Source of the DNA: Rhodobacteraceae bacterium EhC02
GTDB lineage: Bacteria; Pseudomonadota; Alphaproteobacteria; Rhodobacterales; Rhodobacteraceae
Assembly: GCA_001650895.1 (NCBI GenBank)
Contig: LXYH01000011.1
Span: 1 to 64,000 of the forward strand
DNA length: 64,000 nt
Direction of reading: 5' to 3'
In this document: positions 43,251 to 53,222 of the stretch, piece by piece
Layout of the letters: each line of letters starts with the position of its first letter
How positions within the stretch are numbered: the first letter of the stretch is position 1
Program-made: the position numbers and the translations under genes
Notes under the pieces: generated by a model
What the model was told of the DNA's origin: nothing
The model's input: only the letters and a program-made list of their open reading frames with translations
Database searches by the model: none

Positions 43251-45743
43251 ATGCATGGCGAGCACGAACAGGGCAGGGCCTATCCGGCGGGGCTGACGCC
43301 CGCGCAGTTGCGGCGCCGGATCGATCCCGCGACACTGGGCTTCGCGACGACCGACACGCTTGAGGTCGTGCAGGGTTTGATCGGCCAGGACCGCGCGATG
43401 CAGGCGATCCGGCTTGCAGCAAGGATCGGGCATCGCAGCTTTAACCTTTTCGTCGTGGGGCCGCCCGGCACGGGGCGGCACAGCGCCGTACAGATGGTGC
43501 TGGCGCGCGAGGCCGCCGACCGGCCGGTGCCCTGCGACTGGGCCTATGTCAACAATTTCGAGGATGAACAGAAGCCCCGCGCCCTCAAGCTGCCCTCGGG
43601 CGAGGCGCAGCGTCTGAGGGCCGAGATGGAAGACCTTGTCGACGATCTTGGCGCAGAGATCCCCGCCCTGTTCGAGGCGGATGACTACCAGGCGCGGCGC
43701 AAGGCGCTTGAGGCCGAATTCGCCGAGGCCGGCAGCGCCCGCATGCAGGAATTCGCCGCCCGCGCCAAGGCCGAGGATGTGGGGCTTGTGAACACGCCTT
43801 CGGGGTTTCTGGTGGCCGCCGTCCGCGATGGCGAGGTGATCGAGAAAGAGGCGTTCGACAAGCTGCCGCCCGAAGAGCAGGCCGGGATCGAGGAAAAGAT
43901 CGCCCGCTTCCAGAAAGAGCTGAACACGATCATCGAGGGCACGCCCGCACTGGTGCGGGCGCATCGCCAGCGGGTCATCGCCTTGCATGCCAGCATGGCC
44001 GAACAGGCGGTCAGGGCCCGCATCGGTGAGGCGCGGGCACAGTTCGCCGGGATCGACAGCGTGCAGCATTACCTGGACGAGGTCGCGCAGGACATGATCC
44101 GCAACGCGGAACTGTTCCTCGAGGCCCATGCCCAGGGGCGCGATGGCCCCTTTCCCGCCGGTATCCGCAAGATCCACCGCCTGCCGCAATTCGGGCGCTA
44201 CGTGATCAACGTGATGGTCTCGCATCCCGAGGCCGATACGGCCGGCGCGCCACTGGAAACCGAGGAATTGCCGACCCTCAATCGCCTTGTGGGCCGGATC
44301 GAGAATATCGCCCATATGGGCGCGCTCATGACCAATTTCACGCTGATCCGCCCCGGTGCGCTGCACCGTGCCAATGGCGGTTTCCTGGTACTGGACGCGC
44401 GGCGCGTCCTGTCCGAACCCTTCGCCTGGGAGGCGCTGAAACGCAGTCTGCAGCACCGGACCATTGCCATCACCTCGCTGGCGGAGCGGCTGAGCATGGT
44501 GCAGACCTTGTCGCTGGAACCCGATCCCATCCCGCTGGATCTGCGGGTGGTGCTGGTGGGTGACCGGATGCTGCATGCGCTGCTGGTCATGCTGGACCCT
44601 GATTTTTCCGAGCTTTTCAAATTGCAGGCCGATTTCGAGGAAGATTTCGCGCTGACGCCCGAGAATGCGCAGCTTTTCGCGCGGTTGCTGGCCTCGTTCA
44701 TCCGGCGCGAGGGCTTGCGCCCCCTGACGGCTGCCGCCGTCGCGCGTCTTCTGGAAGAGGCGCTGCGCCGCGCCGAGGACAGCGAGAAACTGTCGCTCCA
44801 TCTGGGCGCACTGGCCGATATCCTGCGCGAGGCCGAACATTATGCCTGCACCCGGCAGGATTGCGCGGATGCGGCGGCGCCCGTGTCGGTCGATGATATA
44901 GAACTGGCCCTCGACGAGGCAGAGCGGCGCCGCAGCCGCATCCGCGACCGGATGCAGGAGGCGATCAGGCGGGGCACGATCCTGATCGACACGCAAGGGT
45001 CGGTGACCGGCCAGATCAACGGCCTGTCCGTGGCGCAGATCGGCGATTTCCGGTTTGGCCGACCGTCGCGGATCACGGCGCGGGTGCGGATGGGTGCGGG
45101 CAAGCTGGTGGATATCGAACGCGAGGTTGATCTGGGCGGGCCGCTGCATTCCAAGGGCGTGCTGATCCTGTCGGGCTATCTTGCGGCGAACTATGCGCTG
45201 GACATGCCCTTTTCACTGCATGCGAGCCTTGTGTTCGAACAAAGCTATGGCGGCGTGGATGGCGATAGTGCCTCATCGGCCGAGCTTTACGCGCTGCTGT
45301 CGGCCTTGTCCGGCCTGCCGATCCGCCAAGGGCTTGCCGTGACGGGATCGGTCAACCAGGCGGGACAGGTGCAGGCCATCGGTGGGGTCAACGAAAAGAT
45401 CGAAGGTTTCTTCGATACCTGCGCCGCGCGCGGGCTGACGGGCGAACAAGGCGTTCTGATCCCGGCCAGCAATGTGCCCCATCTGATGCTGCGCGCCGAT
45501 GTCGTGGCCGCGGTCGAGGCTGGGCAGTTCCATGTCTTGCCGGTCTCCACGATCGACGAGGGGATCGCGATCCTGACCGGTGTCGCCGCCGGGGTGCGGG
45601 ATGGGGCCGGGGCCTATCCCGCAGGCAGCGTGAATGCGCTTGTCGAGGCGCGCCTGGCCAGCTTTGCCCGGGCGCGCCAGCACTTCGGGCGAAGCCTTGC
45701 CACAAAGGCCGGGGACGGTGGCGAGGGATCGGGGCCGGCTTGA
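43251..45743 (+). CDS. Lon-like ATP-dependent protease (LonB/LonC type, AAA_32 + S16)
   Basis: The protein has 830 residues from the ATG at 43251. An ATP-binding module follows the N-terminal GLIGQDRAMQAIRLAARIG block; the P-loop is GPPGTGRHS (residues ~70-78), with Arg in place of the usual Lys. A coiled, helical insertion (~150-280) is followed by the second ATPase half (NGGFLVLDARRVL). The C-terminal S16 protease domain has Ser673 in DGDSASSAE and Lys716 in VNEKIEG, the Ser-Lys dyad. Such soluble enzymes degrade damaged or unfolded proteins; LonC-type members can work without ATP. The gene follows the hybrid kinase by 193 bases. Confidence 0.92.
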   Translation: MHGEHEQGRAYPAGLTPAQLRRRIDPATLGFATTDTLEVVQGLIGQDRAMQAIRLAARIGHRSFNLFVVGPPGTGRHSAVQMVLAREAADRPVPCDWAYVNNFEDEQKPRALKLPSGEAQRLRAEMEDLVDDLGAEIPALFEADDYQARRKALEAEFAEAGSARMQEFAARAKAEDVGLVNTPSGFLVAAVRDGEVIEKEAFDKLPPEEQAGIEEKIARFQKELNTIIEGTPALVRAHRQRVIALHASMAEQAVRARIGEARAQFAGIDSVQHYLDEVAQDMIRNAELFLEAHAQGRDGPFPAGIRKIHRLPQFGRYVINVMVSHPEADTAGAPLETEELPTLNRLVGRIENIAHMGALMTNFTLIRPGALHRANGGFLVLDARRVLSEPFAWEALKRSLQHRTIAITSLAERLSMVQTLSLEPDPIPLDLRVVLVGDRMLHALLVMLDPDFSELFKLQADFEEDFALTPENAQLFARLLASFIRREGLRPLTAAAVARLLEEALRRAEDSEKLSLHLGALADILREAEHYACTRQDCADAAAPVSVDDIELALDEAERRRSRIRDRMQEAIRRGTILIDTQGSVTGQINGLSVAQIGDFRFGRPSRITARVRMGAGKLVDIEREVDLGGPLHSKGVLILSGYLAANYALDMPFSLHASLVFEQSYGGVDGDSASSAELYALLSALSGLPIRQGLAVTGSVNQAGQVQAIGGVNEKIEGFFDTCAARGLTGEQGVLIPASNVPHLMLRADVVAAVEAGQFHVLPVSTIDEGIAILTGVAAGVRDGAGAYPAGSVNALVEARLASFARARQHFGRSLATKAGDGGEGSGPA

Positions 45744-45856
45744 TCTGGGTCAGGGCAGGGGGTGGCGCATCGCCCTAGCCTGCCACCGACAAGGTGAGGT
45801 GGGTTCGATCATGTATGGGCGGGGCATGTTTCATTGCCCCATGCCATTGTGCCGGA

Positions 45857-45893
45857 TTCAAATATTCACTATATGGAATATGAAATTGGCCCA
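45857..45893. promoter_or_regulatory. AT-rich promoter/operator candidate of the RND operon
   Basis: A strongly AT-rich patch in a 65% GC setting, containing TTCA...TGAA symmetry around CTATATGGAATA. It lies about 35-70 bases before the adaptor start and is the only promoter-like stretch in the 183-base gap. A repressor site (for example TetR type) is possible, but no regulator gene is adjacent. Confidence 0.35.
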
Positions 45894-45926
45894 ACACCGG
45901 GCCAGCAGGACCCCATGGAGGCGCAT

Positions 45927-46892
45927 ATGAAAGCGCAAGTCTTTGCTCTGATTGGTTTTTTGATGTCGGCACCCTTGGTGCAGGCCGAATCCCTGATCGT
46001 GACCCCGCAACCGGTTACCGACTGGAAAGCGGTTTATGCCCAGATCGAGGCGCAGACCCGTCTGCCGGCGCGCGCGCGGCTGGGCGGCACGCTTGTCAGT
46101 CTTGACGTGGTCGAAGGCGACCGTGTCGCGGCGGGGCAGGTTCTGGCGCGTGTCGTCGATGACAAGCTGGATCTGCGCCTGCGCGCCATCGACGCGCAAC
46201 TGCAATCGCTGCAGTCGCAGCTTGAGAATGCCCAGGTCGAGCTGGAGCGCGGCGAAGCGCTGTTGCAGCGTGGTGTGACAACGGTGCAGCGGCTGGACGC
46301 GCTGCGGACGCAGGTCGATGTGCTGAACGGGCAGCTGGATGCCACGCGGGCCGAACGGTCGGTTGTCGTGCAGCAGGCGACCGAGGGCGATGTGCTCGCG
46401 CCGATCGCCGGGCTGGTGCTGACCGTGCCAGCGGCAGCCGGGGCCGTGGTGATGCCGGGCGAGGCGGTGGCCACCATCGGTGGTGGTGGTTTCTTCCTGC
46501 GCCTTGCCATTCCCGAACGCCATGCCCGCTCCCTGCGCGAGGGCGACGAGATCAGGATCGACGGCGCGGATGACGGTGCCACGGGGCGTCTGGCGCGGAT
46601 CTATCCGCAGATCGAGAATGGCCGCGTGATCGCCGATGTGGCGGTCGAAGGGCTGGCCGAGGCCTTTGTGGATGCCCGCGTTCTGGTGCGTCTGGCCGTT
46701 GGCCAGCGCAGCGCGCTGCTGGTGCCGGAAAGCGCTGTCAGCACCCGCGCCGGGCTGGATTTCGTGACGGTCGAAGGGGCGCATCAGGGCGAACGGGCCG
46801 TGATGCTGGGCCAGCGCCATGAACGGGACGGCGTCGTTCTGCGCGAGATCCTCTCGGGTCTGGCCGCAGGCGAGACGGTGGTGCTGCCATGA
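45927..46892 (+). CDS. RND efflux periplasmic adaptor subunit (HlyD/MFP family)
   Basis: From ATG 45927 (GGAGG five bases upstream) the protein has 321 residues with a signal peptide (AQVFALIGFLMSAPLVQA). The barrel-sandwich halves are seen as ARLGGTLVSLDVVEGDRVAAGQVLARV and VLAPIAGLVLTVPAAAGAVVMPGE. Between them is an alpha-helical hairpin of Leu/Gln heptads (QLQSLQSQLENAQVELERGEALLQRG), and a beta-barrel domain follows. It would connect the RND pump to an outer-membrane channel. The overlap with the pump gene is ATGA. The hairpin is of modest length. Confidence 0.92.
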   Translation: MKAQVFALIGFLMSAPLVQAESLIVTPQPVTDWKAVYAQIEAQTRLPARARLGGTLVSLDVVEGDRVAAGQVLARVVDDKLDLRLRAIDAQLQSLQSQLENAQVELERGEALLQRGVTTVQRLDALRTQVDVLNGQLDATRAERSVVVQQATEGDVLAPIAGLVLTVPAAAGAVVMPGEAVATIGGGGFFLRLAIPERHARSLREGDEIRIDGADDGATGRLARIYPQIENGRVIADVAVEGLAEAFVDARVLVRLAVGQRSALLVPESAVSTRAGLDFVTVEGAHQGERAVMLGQRHERDGVVLREILSGLAAGETVVLP

Positions 46893-49800
46893 CCGACAAA
46901 CCGCAATCGCTGGGCATCGCGGGGAACCTGACAAGGGGTTTCATCCGCTCGCCCCTGACCCCGCTGATCATGCTGGCCGCACTTGCCATGGGCCTGATCG
47001 CGCTGATGGTTGTTCCGCGCGAGGAAGAGCCGCAGATCTCGGTGCCGATGGTCAATATCCTGCTGCAGGCACCGGGCCTGAAGGCCGAGGATGCGGTGCG
47101 CCTGGTCTCCGAACCGATGGAAACCATCGTCAAGGCGATCAACGGCGTCGAACATGTCTATTCGCAGACGATGGATGACGGCGCGATGATCACCGCGCGG
47201 TTCGAGGTGGGCACCCCGTCCGATGCGGCGATCCTGCGCGTGCATGAAAAGGTGCGCGCGAACATGGACCGCATCCCCGTGGGCATCCCCGAACCCCTGA
47301 TCATCGGGCGCGGGATCGACGATGTGGCGATCGTGACCCTGACCCTGACCGCCGCCGAGGGGGCCGAGGTCAGCGCCAATGACCTGACGCGGCTGGCGCG
47401 TGAACTGAGGGCCGATCTGTCGCGCGTAGCAGATGTGGGGCTGAGCTATGTGGTGGGCGAGGCGTCCGAGGCGATCCGCATCGCGCCCGACCCCGAGCGG
47501 ATGGCGATGTATGGCATCACGCTGCAGCAGCTTGCGGGCAAGGTGCAATCGGCCAACCGCACGATGGCCGCAGGCCGCGTGCGCGACGGGGGCGAGCAGA
47601 TCGGCCTTGTCGCGGGGCAGAGCCTGACGGCGCCTGCGGAAATCGCGGGGCTTTTGCTGACCACGCGCGACGCGCGTCCGGTCTATGTGGGCGATGTGGC
47701 CACGATCGACTTCGTGCCGGACATGTCCGACCGGATCGCGGGCCATGTGACCCGCGCCGAGGATGGCACGATCAGCCGCAGCCCCGCCGTCACGCTGGCC
47801 TTCGCCAAGCGTGCCGGGTCCAATGCGGTGGTCGTGGCCGAACAGATCCTGTCGCGGACCGCCGCACTGCAGGACACGCTGATCCCCGACAGCGTCGCGG
47901 TCGAGATCACGCGCAACTATGGTGAGACGGCCAAGGAAAAGGCCGATACGCTGCTGCTGAAGCTGTTCCTGGCGACGCTGTCGATCATCGTGCTGACGCT
48001 GGTCGCCATCGGCTGGCGCGAAAGCATCGTGGTCGCGGTGGTGATCCCGGTGACGATCCTGCTGACGCTTTTTGGTGCCTGGATCATGGGCTACACGCTG
48101 AACCGGGTGTCGCTGTTCGCGCTGATCTTCTCCATCGGCATCCTTGTCGATGACGCCATCGTGGTGATCGAGAACATCGCCCGCCACTGGGGCATGAAGG
48201 ACGGGCGCGACCGCGTGACCCGCGCCATCGACGCCGTGGCCGAGGTGGGCAACCCCACCATCGTCGCCACGCTGACGGTGGTGGCGGCCCTGTTGCCGAT
48301 GCTGTTCGTGTCCGGCCTGATGGGCCCCTACATGAGCCCGATCCCGGCGGTGGCCTCGGCGGCGATGATCATCTCGTTCTTCATCGCGGTGATGGTCACG
48401 CCCTGGTTGATGGTCAAAATCGCGGGCAAGGCGCCGATGCATGGTCACGACGGGGCCGATGGCGGCTTCCTCGGGCGTCTGTTCGCCCGTGTCGCCCGGC
48501 CCGTTCTGGCCACCAAGGGGCGTAGCCTGGCCTTTTTGCTGGTGACGGCGGTGCTGTCCTTCGGCTCGCTCGGGCTGCTTTACACGCAACATGTGACGGT
48601 CAAGCTGCTGCCCTTCGACAACAAGAAGGAACTGGCCGTGGTGATCGACATGCCCGAGGGCACATCGGTCGAGGCGACGGATGCGGTGGCGCAATCGGTG
48701 GCGCGGATCGCGATGGATCTGCACGAGGTTGTCAGCGTGCAGACCTATGCGGGCACGGCGGCACCGTTCAACTTCAACGGGCTGGTGCGCCATTATTTCC
48801 TGCGGGCCGAGCCCCATATGGGCGATGTGCAGATCAACCTGTCCGAAGTGGGCCATGGTGCAAGATCGAGCCACGAGATCGCGCTGGAACTGCGCGAGAG
48901 GCTGAAGGCGCTGGACCTGCCCGAGGGCGCAAGCCTGAAGACGGTCGAACCCCCGCCGGGCCCGCCCGTCATGGCGACGCTGCTGGCCGAGGTCTATGGC
49001 CCCACGCCCGAGGCCCGTCGCGAGACCGCCGCCAAGCTGCGGATGGCCTTCGAGAGCATCGATTTCATCGTCGACGTGGATGACAGTTTCGGCCAGCCGC
49101 CGCGCCGTCTGCGGGCCGTGATCTCGCCCGATGATCTGGAATTCTTCCAGGTGCAGGAACAGGATGTGTTCGACACGATCGGCATCCTGAATGGCGAGAC
49201 GACCGTGGGCTATTCGCATCGCGAGGACGGGCGCCGCCCGATCCCGATCACCGTGGCGCGCGACCTGTCTGACCGGGTGATGGACGAGCGGTTCCTGTCC
49301 ACGCCGATCCCCGCCAACGTGCTGCCCGGCGCGCGCGGCGTGGTCGAGCTGGGTGATGTGGTGCGGATCGAGGAAGAGGTGATGTCCTATCCGGTCTTCC
49401 GCCGCAACGGACGGCCCGCCGAGATGGTGATGGCCGAACTGGCGGGCCGTTTCGAGGCGCCGCTTTACGGCATCGTCGAAGTGGGCAAGGCGCTGGACGC
49501 GATGGACTGGGCCGAGGGCGAAAAACCCCTTGTCCTGCTGAACGGCCAGCCGATGGATGACAGCCGCCCCACGATCCTGTGGGACGGGGAGTGGGAGGTG
49601 ACATGGGTCACGTTCCGCGACATGGGGGCAGCCTTCGGCGTGGCGCTGCTGGGCATCTACGTGCTGGTTGTGGCGCAGTTCGGGTCCTTCCGGGTGCCGC
49701 TGGTGGTGCTGACGCCCGTGCCGCTGACCTTCCTGGGTATCATGGTCGGACACTGGTTGTGGGCCGCTCCATTCTCGGCCACCTCGATGATCGGCTTCAT

Positions 49801-50083
49801 CGCGCTGGCGGGGATCATCGTGCGCAACTCGATCCTCCTGGTGGATTTCATCCGCCACACGGACCCTGCGGGTAAGTCGCCCGTGGATATCCTGATCGAG
49901 GCGGGCGCGATCCGGTTCAAGCCGATCCTGCTGACGGCGCTTGCCGCGATGTTCGGCGCGACGGTGATCCTGGCCGATCCGATCTTCCAGGGCCTGGCGC
50001 TGTCGCTGCTGTTCGGTCTGTTCAGCTCGACCCTGCTGACGGTTCTGGTGATCCCGGCAATCTACCGGGTGTTCAAGACCTGA
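46889..50083 (+). CDS. RND efflux transporter permease subunit
   Basis: A 1064-residue pump with the RND layout of 12 membrane helices and two large periplasmic loops. Landmarks are ALMVVPREEEPQI after helix 1, the helix-4 segment FALIFSIGILVDDAIVVIENIARH, where the paired Asp carry protons, and a second-half mirror (SMIGFIALAGIIVRNSILLVDFIRH). It exports hydrophobic or amphiphilic compounds using proton flow. I cannot assign a substrate; the sequence fits the broad 'efflux RND permease' group rather than CusA-type metal pumps. The outer-membrane partner must come from elsewhere, for example the TolC at 13.5 kb. Confidence 0.93.
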   Translation: MTDKPQSLGIAGNLTRGFIRSPLTPLIMLAALAMGLIALMVVPREEEPQISVPMVNILLQAPGLKAEDAVRLVSEPMETIVKAINGVEHVYSQTMDDGAMITARFEVGTPSDAAILRVHEKVRANMDRIPVGIPEPLIIGRGIDDVAIVTLTLTAAEGAEVSANDLTRLARELRADLSRVADVGLSYVVGEASEAIRIAPDPERMAMYGITLQQLAGKVQSANRTMAAGRVRDGGEQIGLVAGQSLTAPAEIAGLLLTTRDARPVYVGDVATIDFVPDMSDRIAGHVTRAEDGTISRSPAVTLAFAKRAGSNAVVVAEQILSRTAALQDTLIPDSVAVEITRNYGETAKEKADTLLLKLFLATLSIIVLTLVAIGWRESIVVAVVIPVTILLTLFGAWIMGYTLNRVSLFALIFSIGILVDDAIVVIENIARHWGMKDGRDRVTRAIDAVAEVGNPTIVATLTVVAALLPMLFVSGLMGPYMSPIPAVASAAMIISFFIAVMVTPWLMVKIAGKAPMHGHDGADGGFLGRLFARVARPVLATKGRSLAFLLVTAVLSFGSLGLLYTQHVTVKLLPFDNKKELAVVIDMPEGTSVEATDAVAQSVARIAMDLHEVVSVQTYAGTAAPFNFNGLVRHYFLRAEPHMGDVQINLSEVGHGARSSHEIALELRERLKALDLPEGASLKTVEPPPGPPVMATLLAEVYGPTPEARRETAAKLRMAFESIDFIVDVDDSFGQPPRRLRAVISPDDLEFFQVQEQDVFDTIGILNGETTVGYSHREDGRRPIPITVARDLSDRVMDERFLSTPIPANVLPGARGVVELGDVVRIEEEVMSYPVFRRNGRPAEMVMAELAGRFEAPLYGIVEVGKALDAMDWAEGEKPLVLLNGQPMDDSRPTILWDGEWEVTWVTFRDMGAAFGVALLGIYVLVVAQFGSFRVPLVVLTPVPLTFLGIMVGHWLWAAPFSATSMIGFIALAGIIVRNSILLVDFIRHTDPAGKSPVDILIEAGAIRFKPILLTALAAMFGATVILADPIFQGLALSLLFGLFSSTLLTVLVIPAIYRVFKT

Positions 50084-50092
50084 GGGCAGGTC

Positions 50093-50174
50093 GGGGGGAT
50101 GCATCCCCCCTACGTTGAACAGCGCAGTGCGCTGTTCAACGATCCCCCTGCGGATATTTTAGGCAAGAAGAAGC
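50093..50174. repeat. composite intergenic repeat, copy 3 (complete, opposite orientation)
   Basis: The modules are a perfect 18-base palindrome GGGGGGATGCATCCCCCC (50093-50110), a 29-base hairpin with 14-base arms beginning CGTTGAACAGCGCA (50113-50141), and one GGATATTT...GGCAAGAAGAAGC arm (50152-50174). Taken as reverse complement, the order equals that of copy 1 at 22647-22754. The right arm of the last module is missing and is replaced by a terminator hairpin. Confidence 0.85.
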
Positions 50175-50203
50175 GGGCGGGCCTTTGGGGGCCTGCCCTT
50201 TTT
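50175..50203 (+). terminator. rho-independent terminator of the RND operon
   Basis: GGGCGGGCC (50175-50183) pairs with GGCCTGCCC (50190-50198) in a 9-bp stem with one G-U pair, a six-base loop and a run of five T. It lies immediately before the end of the convergent metG. Confidence 0.85.
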
Positions 50204-51924
50204 CAGGTGCGGATGCCGGCGAAGCGGGTCTGCCAATCCTCGCGCTGCTCGTCCGTGATCTTGCCGAACAAGACCTCGGGCACTGTGAAGGCATGGCCGG
50301 CGGGCAGGGCGGAGAGCCATTCGCCCAGATCCCCTTCGGGCCATGCGGCATCGTCGCTGTGAAGGGCCGCCAGCATCGTGGCACCTGCATCGGGGATGAA
50401 GGGCGCGGACAGCACCGCGTAAAGCCGGATCAGGTTCAGGCCCAGGCGCGTCTGCATGGCGGCGCGTTCGGGGTCTTCCTTGAAGGTGACCCAAGGGGCG
50501 GCCGATTGCAGGTATTCGTTGCCCAGCACCCAGATCGCGCGCAACTCCTGCGCGGCCTTGCGCACCTCCATCGCGTCCATCAGCGCCTCGTAGGTGCGGA
50601 TGCGGGCGGTCAGCGTGTCGATCAGGGCGGTTTCCTGTTCGCCCCAGGTGCCGCCCTGTGGCACGGCCTCGCCGAATTTCGCGCGGCAGAACTTGGTGAT
50701 GCGGCTGACGAAATTGCCCAGCACATCGGCCAGGTCCTTGTTCACCGAGGCCTGGAAGTTTTCCCAGGTGAATTCGGCATCCGAGGATTCGGGCGCATGG
50801 GACAAAAGCCACCAGCGCCAGTAATCGGCGGGCAGGATTTCGAGCGCCTGATCCATGAAGACGCCGCGCCCGCGCGATGTGCTGAACTGGCCGCCGTCGT
50901 AATTGAGGTAGTTGAAGGATTTGATGTAATCCACCAGCTTCCACGGCTCGCCCGAGCCGAGGATCGTGGCGGGGAAGCTGAGGGTGTGGAAGGGCACGTT
51001 GTCCTTGCCCATGAACTGGGTATAGGTCACGTCATCCGCGCCCTTGTCGGTGCGCCACCAGCGTTCCCATGCGCTGTCGTCCAGCCCGTTCGCCTGCGCC
51101 CATTCGGCCCCGCAGGCGATGTATTCGATGGGGGCGTCGAACCAGACATAGAAGACCTTGCCCTCCATCCCCGGCCAGTCCTGGTCGCCCTTTTTGACGG
51201 GAATGCCCCAGTCCAGATCGCGGGTGATGCCGCGATCCTGCAACCCGTCACCGTCGTTCAGCCATTTCTTGGCGATCGAGGTGGTCAGGATCGGCCAGTC
51301 GGTCTTGCTGTCGATCCAGTCCTGCAACTGCTGGCGCATCGCGCTCTGGCGCAGGTAGAGATGCTTGGTCGCGCGCTGTTCCAGATCGGTCGATCCCGAG
51401 ATGGTCGAGCGCGGGTTGATCAGGTCCACCGGGTCCAGCTGCTTGGTGCAGTTGTCGCATTGATCGCCGCGCGCGCTTTCGAATCCGCAGTTGGGGCAGG
51501 TGCCCTCGATATACCGATCCGGCAGGAAGCGGCCATCGGCCTTCGAATACATCTGTGTCTCGGAGACTTCGCGGATCAGACCGGCCTCGGCCAGACGGCC
51601 TGCGAAATGCTGGGTCAGCGCGTGGTTCTGCGGGCTGGAGGAGCGTCCGAAGTGATCGAAGCTGAGGCGGAAGCCGCGCGCGATTTCGGCCTGCACTTCG
51701 TGCATTTCGGCGCAATAGACGGCAACAGGCTTGCCCGCCTTGGCGGCGGCCAGTTCGGCCGGGGTGCCGTGTTCGTCGGTGGCGCAGAGAAACAGCACCT
51801 CGTGGCCGCGCCCGCGCTGGTAGCGTGCATAGAGGTCCGCGGGCAGCTGGCTGCCCACCAGGTTGCCCAGATGCTTGATCCCGTTGATGTAGGGGATCGC
51901 CGAGGTGATCAGATGCCGTGCCAT
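50203..51924 (-). CDS. metG: methionyl-tRNA synthetase
   Basis: A 573-residue class I synthetase. The HIGH-like motif lies in [18 protein letters not shown], the zinc site is [17 protein letters not shown], and [12 protein letters not shown] precedes the connective region. The KMSKS counterpart reads [11 protein letters not shown], with Thr where the second catalytic Lys is usual. There is no C-terminal tRNA-binding (EMAP-like) domain. It charges both initiator and elongator tRNA-Met in the cytoplasm. The variant motif may be a lineage feature, because the rest of the protein is intact. The gene stands 74 bases downstream of an MFS transporter gene on the same strand. Confidence 0.96.
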   Translation of the reverse strand: MARHLITSAIPYINGIKHLGNLVGSQLPADLYARYQRGRGHEVLFLCATDEHGTPAELAAAKAGKPVAVYCAEMHEVQAEIARGFRLSFDHFGRSSSPQNHALTQHFAGRLAEAGLIREVSETQMYSKADGRFLPDRYIEGTCPNCGFESARGDQCDNCTKQLDPVDLINPRSTISGSTDLEQRATKHLYLRQSAMRQQLQDWIDSKTDWPILTTSIAKKWLNDGDGLQDRGITRDLDWGIPVKKGDQDWPGMEGKVFYVWFDAPIEYIACGAEWAQANGLDDSAWERWWRTDKGADDVTYTQFMGKDNVPFHTLSFPATILGSGEPWKLVDYIKSFNYLNYDGGQFSTSRGRGVFMDQALEILPADYWRWWLLSHAPESSDAEFTWENFQASVNKDLADVLGNFVSRITKFCRAKFGEAVPQGGTWGEQETALIDTLTARIRTYEALMDAMEVRKAAQELRAIWVLGNEYLQSAAPWVTFKEDPERAAMQTRLGLNLIRLYAVLSAPFIPDAGATMLAALHSDDAAWPEGDLGEWLSALPAGHAFTVPEVLFGKITDEQREDWQTRFAGIRT

Positions 51925-51998
51925 GTTCCTGTGCCCTTGTCCGGATTGGCCCTTCCTTAGCGCAAGGCGCGGCAGGGTTCCAGCGGCGGCTTGCGGGT

Positions 51999-53222
51999 TC
52001 AGTCCTCGTCGCGGGTGCGCCCGGTCAGCCGGCCGATCAGGAAGGAGGTGCGCGGCGCCCAGACATATGGCGTGCGCTGCGCGGCGCGCGGACGCATGCG
52101 CATGCGGATCAGGCCGAAAATCACCAGCACCGCATGACCTGCGCCGATCATGACGAACATGGCAGAGGGGCCATATGCCTCGATCAGCCCCGAGGCCATG
52201 AGCGGGGCCGCGATGGCCCCGAGCGCAAAGAAGAACATCAGCGCCGCCGACAGCTCGACCCGTTCCGAGGCTTCGGCGAAATCATGGGCATGGGCGGCGG
52301 CCACCGAATAGATCGGAAAGGTCGTGGCCCCGAAAAGCGTGGCGGTCAGCAGCACGCCCGTGGTGCCAAGATCGCCGGTCAGCGCGGTCAGGGCCGAACT
52401 GAGGATCGAGGCGACCGACAGCCAGATCAGCACCCAGCGGCGATCGTATTTGTCGGCCAGCCAGCCCACCGGGTATTGCGCCAAGGCGCCGCCCGCCACG
52501 AAAGCGGCCAGGAACCAGGCGATCTGGTCCACCGCCAGTCCCACGCCTTGGCCATAGACCGGCCCCACCATGCGAAACGACGCGCTGGACAGGGCGGCGA
52601 CCACAACCCCGGCCGCCGCCAGCGGCGAGCGGGTGACCGCCAGCATCGGGCGCAGGCGCAGCGCGGTCGGTGTGTCCGGTTCGGCGGTGCGGGTCAGGGT
52701 GATCGGCAGAAGGGCCGCGCAGCACAGCAGCGCCAGCAGGTTGTAGGACACGTAGGAGGCGGGCTCGAGCACCGAGATCATCATCTGCGCCAGCAATGAT
52801 GCCCCCATGTCCACGACCCGGTAGGTGCCCATGGCGCGGCCGCGCGTCTCGTTGGTCAGCTTGGCCTGAAGCCAGGCCTCGATCACCGTGTAGCAGCCCG
52901 CCACGCAGAGGCCCGAGGCCACGCGCATCAGCGCCCAGGCATAGGCGTCGATCACCAGCATATGGGCCAGCAGACCGATCGCGCCGGTTGCGGTGAAGGC
53001 GGCGAAGGCGCGCGAATGGCCGATCGTGCCCATCAGGCGCGGCGCCCACCAGCAGCCGATGAAGAACCCCAGGAAATGCGCCGAGCCCAGAAGGCCGATC
53101 TGGGCATTGGTGAAATCAAGCGTCAGTCCCGACAATGCATCCAGCGGCCCCACGCCCCCGGTCGAGAGCTGGAGCAGGATGACCGACAGAAAGAGGGCCG
53201 CGAAAGAGATCATCAGGCGCAT
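51999..53222 (-). CDS. MFS transporter
   Basis: A membrane protein of about 407 residues with 12 hydrophobic segments. The MFS loop 2-3 signature appears as [18 protein letters not shown], and the mirror loop as [15 protein letters not shown]. The frame opens at 53285, but I prefer the ATG at 53222 ([11 protein letters not shown]), where an AGGA box lies eight bases upstream and the first helix starts directly. The set of phrases resembles the YcaD/sugar-transporter-like MFS subgroup common in roseobacters. Substrate and direction are not visible. It lies downstream of the ImuA-like gene on the same strand, about 126 bases away. Confidence 0.88.
   Translation of the reverse strand: MRLMISFAALFLSVILLQLSTGGVGPLDALSGLTLDFTNAQIGLLGSAHFLGFFIGCWWAPRLMGTIGHSRAFAAFTATGAIGLLAHMLVIDAYAWALMRVASGLCVAGCYTVIEAWLQAKLTNETRGRAMGTYRVVDMGASLLAQMMISVLEPASYVSYNLLALLCCAALLPITLTRTAEPDTPTALRLRPMLAVTRSPLAAAGVVVAALSSASFRMVGPVYGQGVGLAVDQIAWFLAAFVAGGALAQYPVGWLADKYDRRWVLIWLSVASILSSALTALTGDLGTTGVLLTATLFGATTFPIYSVAAAHAHDFAEASERVELSAALMFFFALGAIAAPLMASGLIEAYGPSAMFVMIGAGHAVLVIFGLIRMRMRPRAAQRTPYVWAPRTSFLIGRLTGRTRDED

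Noticed and set aside
43108-43296. small plus-strand frame with a short hydrophobic start before the Lon-like gene
   Set aside because: It overlaps the start of the protease gene, has no clear ribosome-binding site and its C-terminal half follows the wrong frame of the protease; not supported as a gene.
46784-50104. 1106-codon open frame on the minus strand opposite the RND pump
   Set aside because: Composition is dominated by His, Arg, Asp and Gln with no domain pattern; it mirrors the codon structure of the pump gene.
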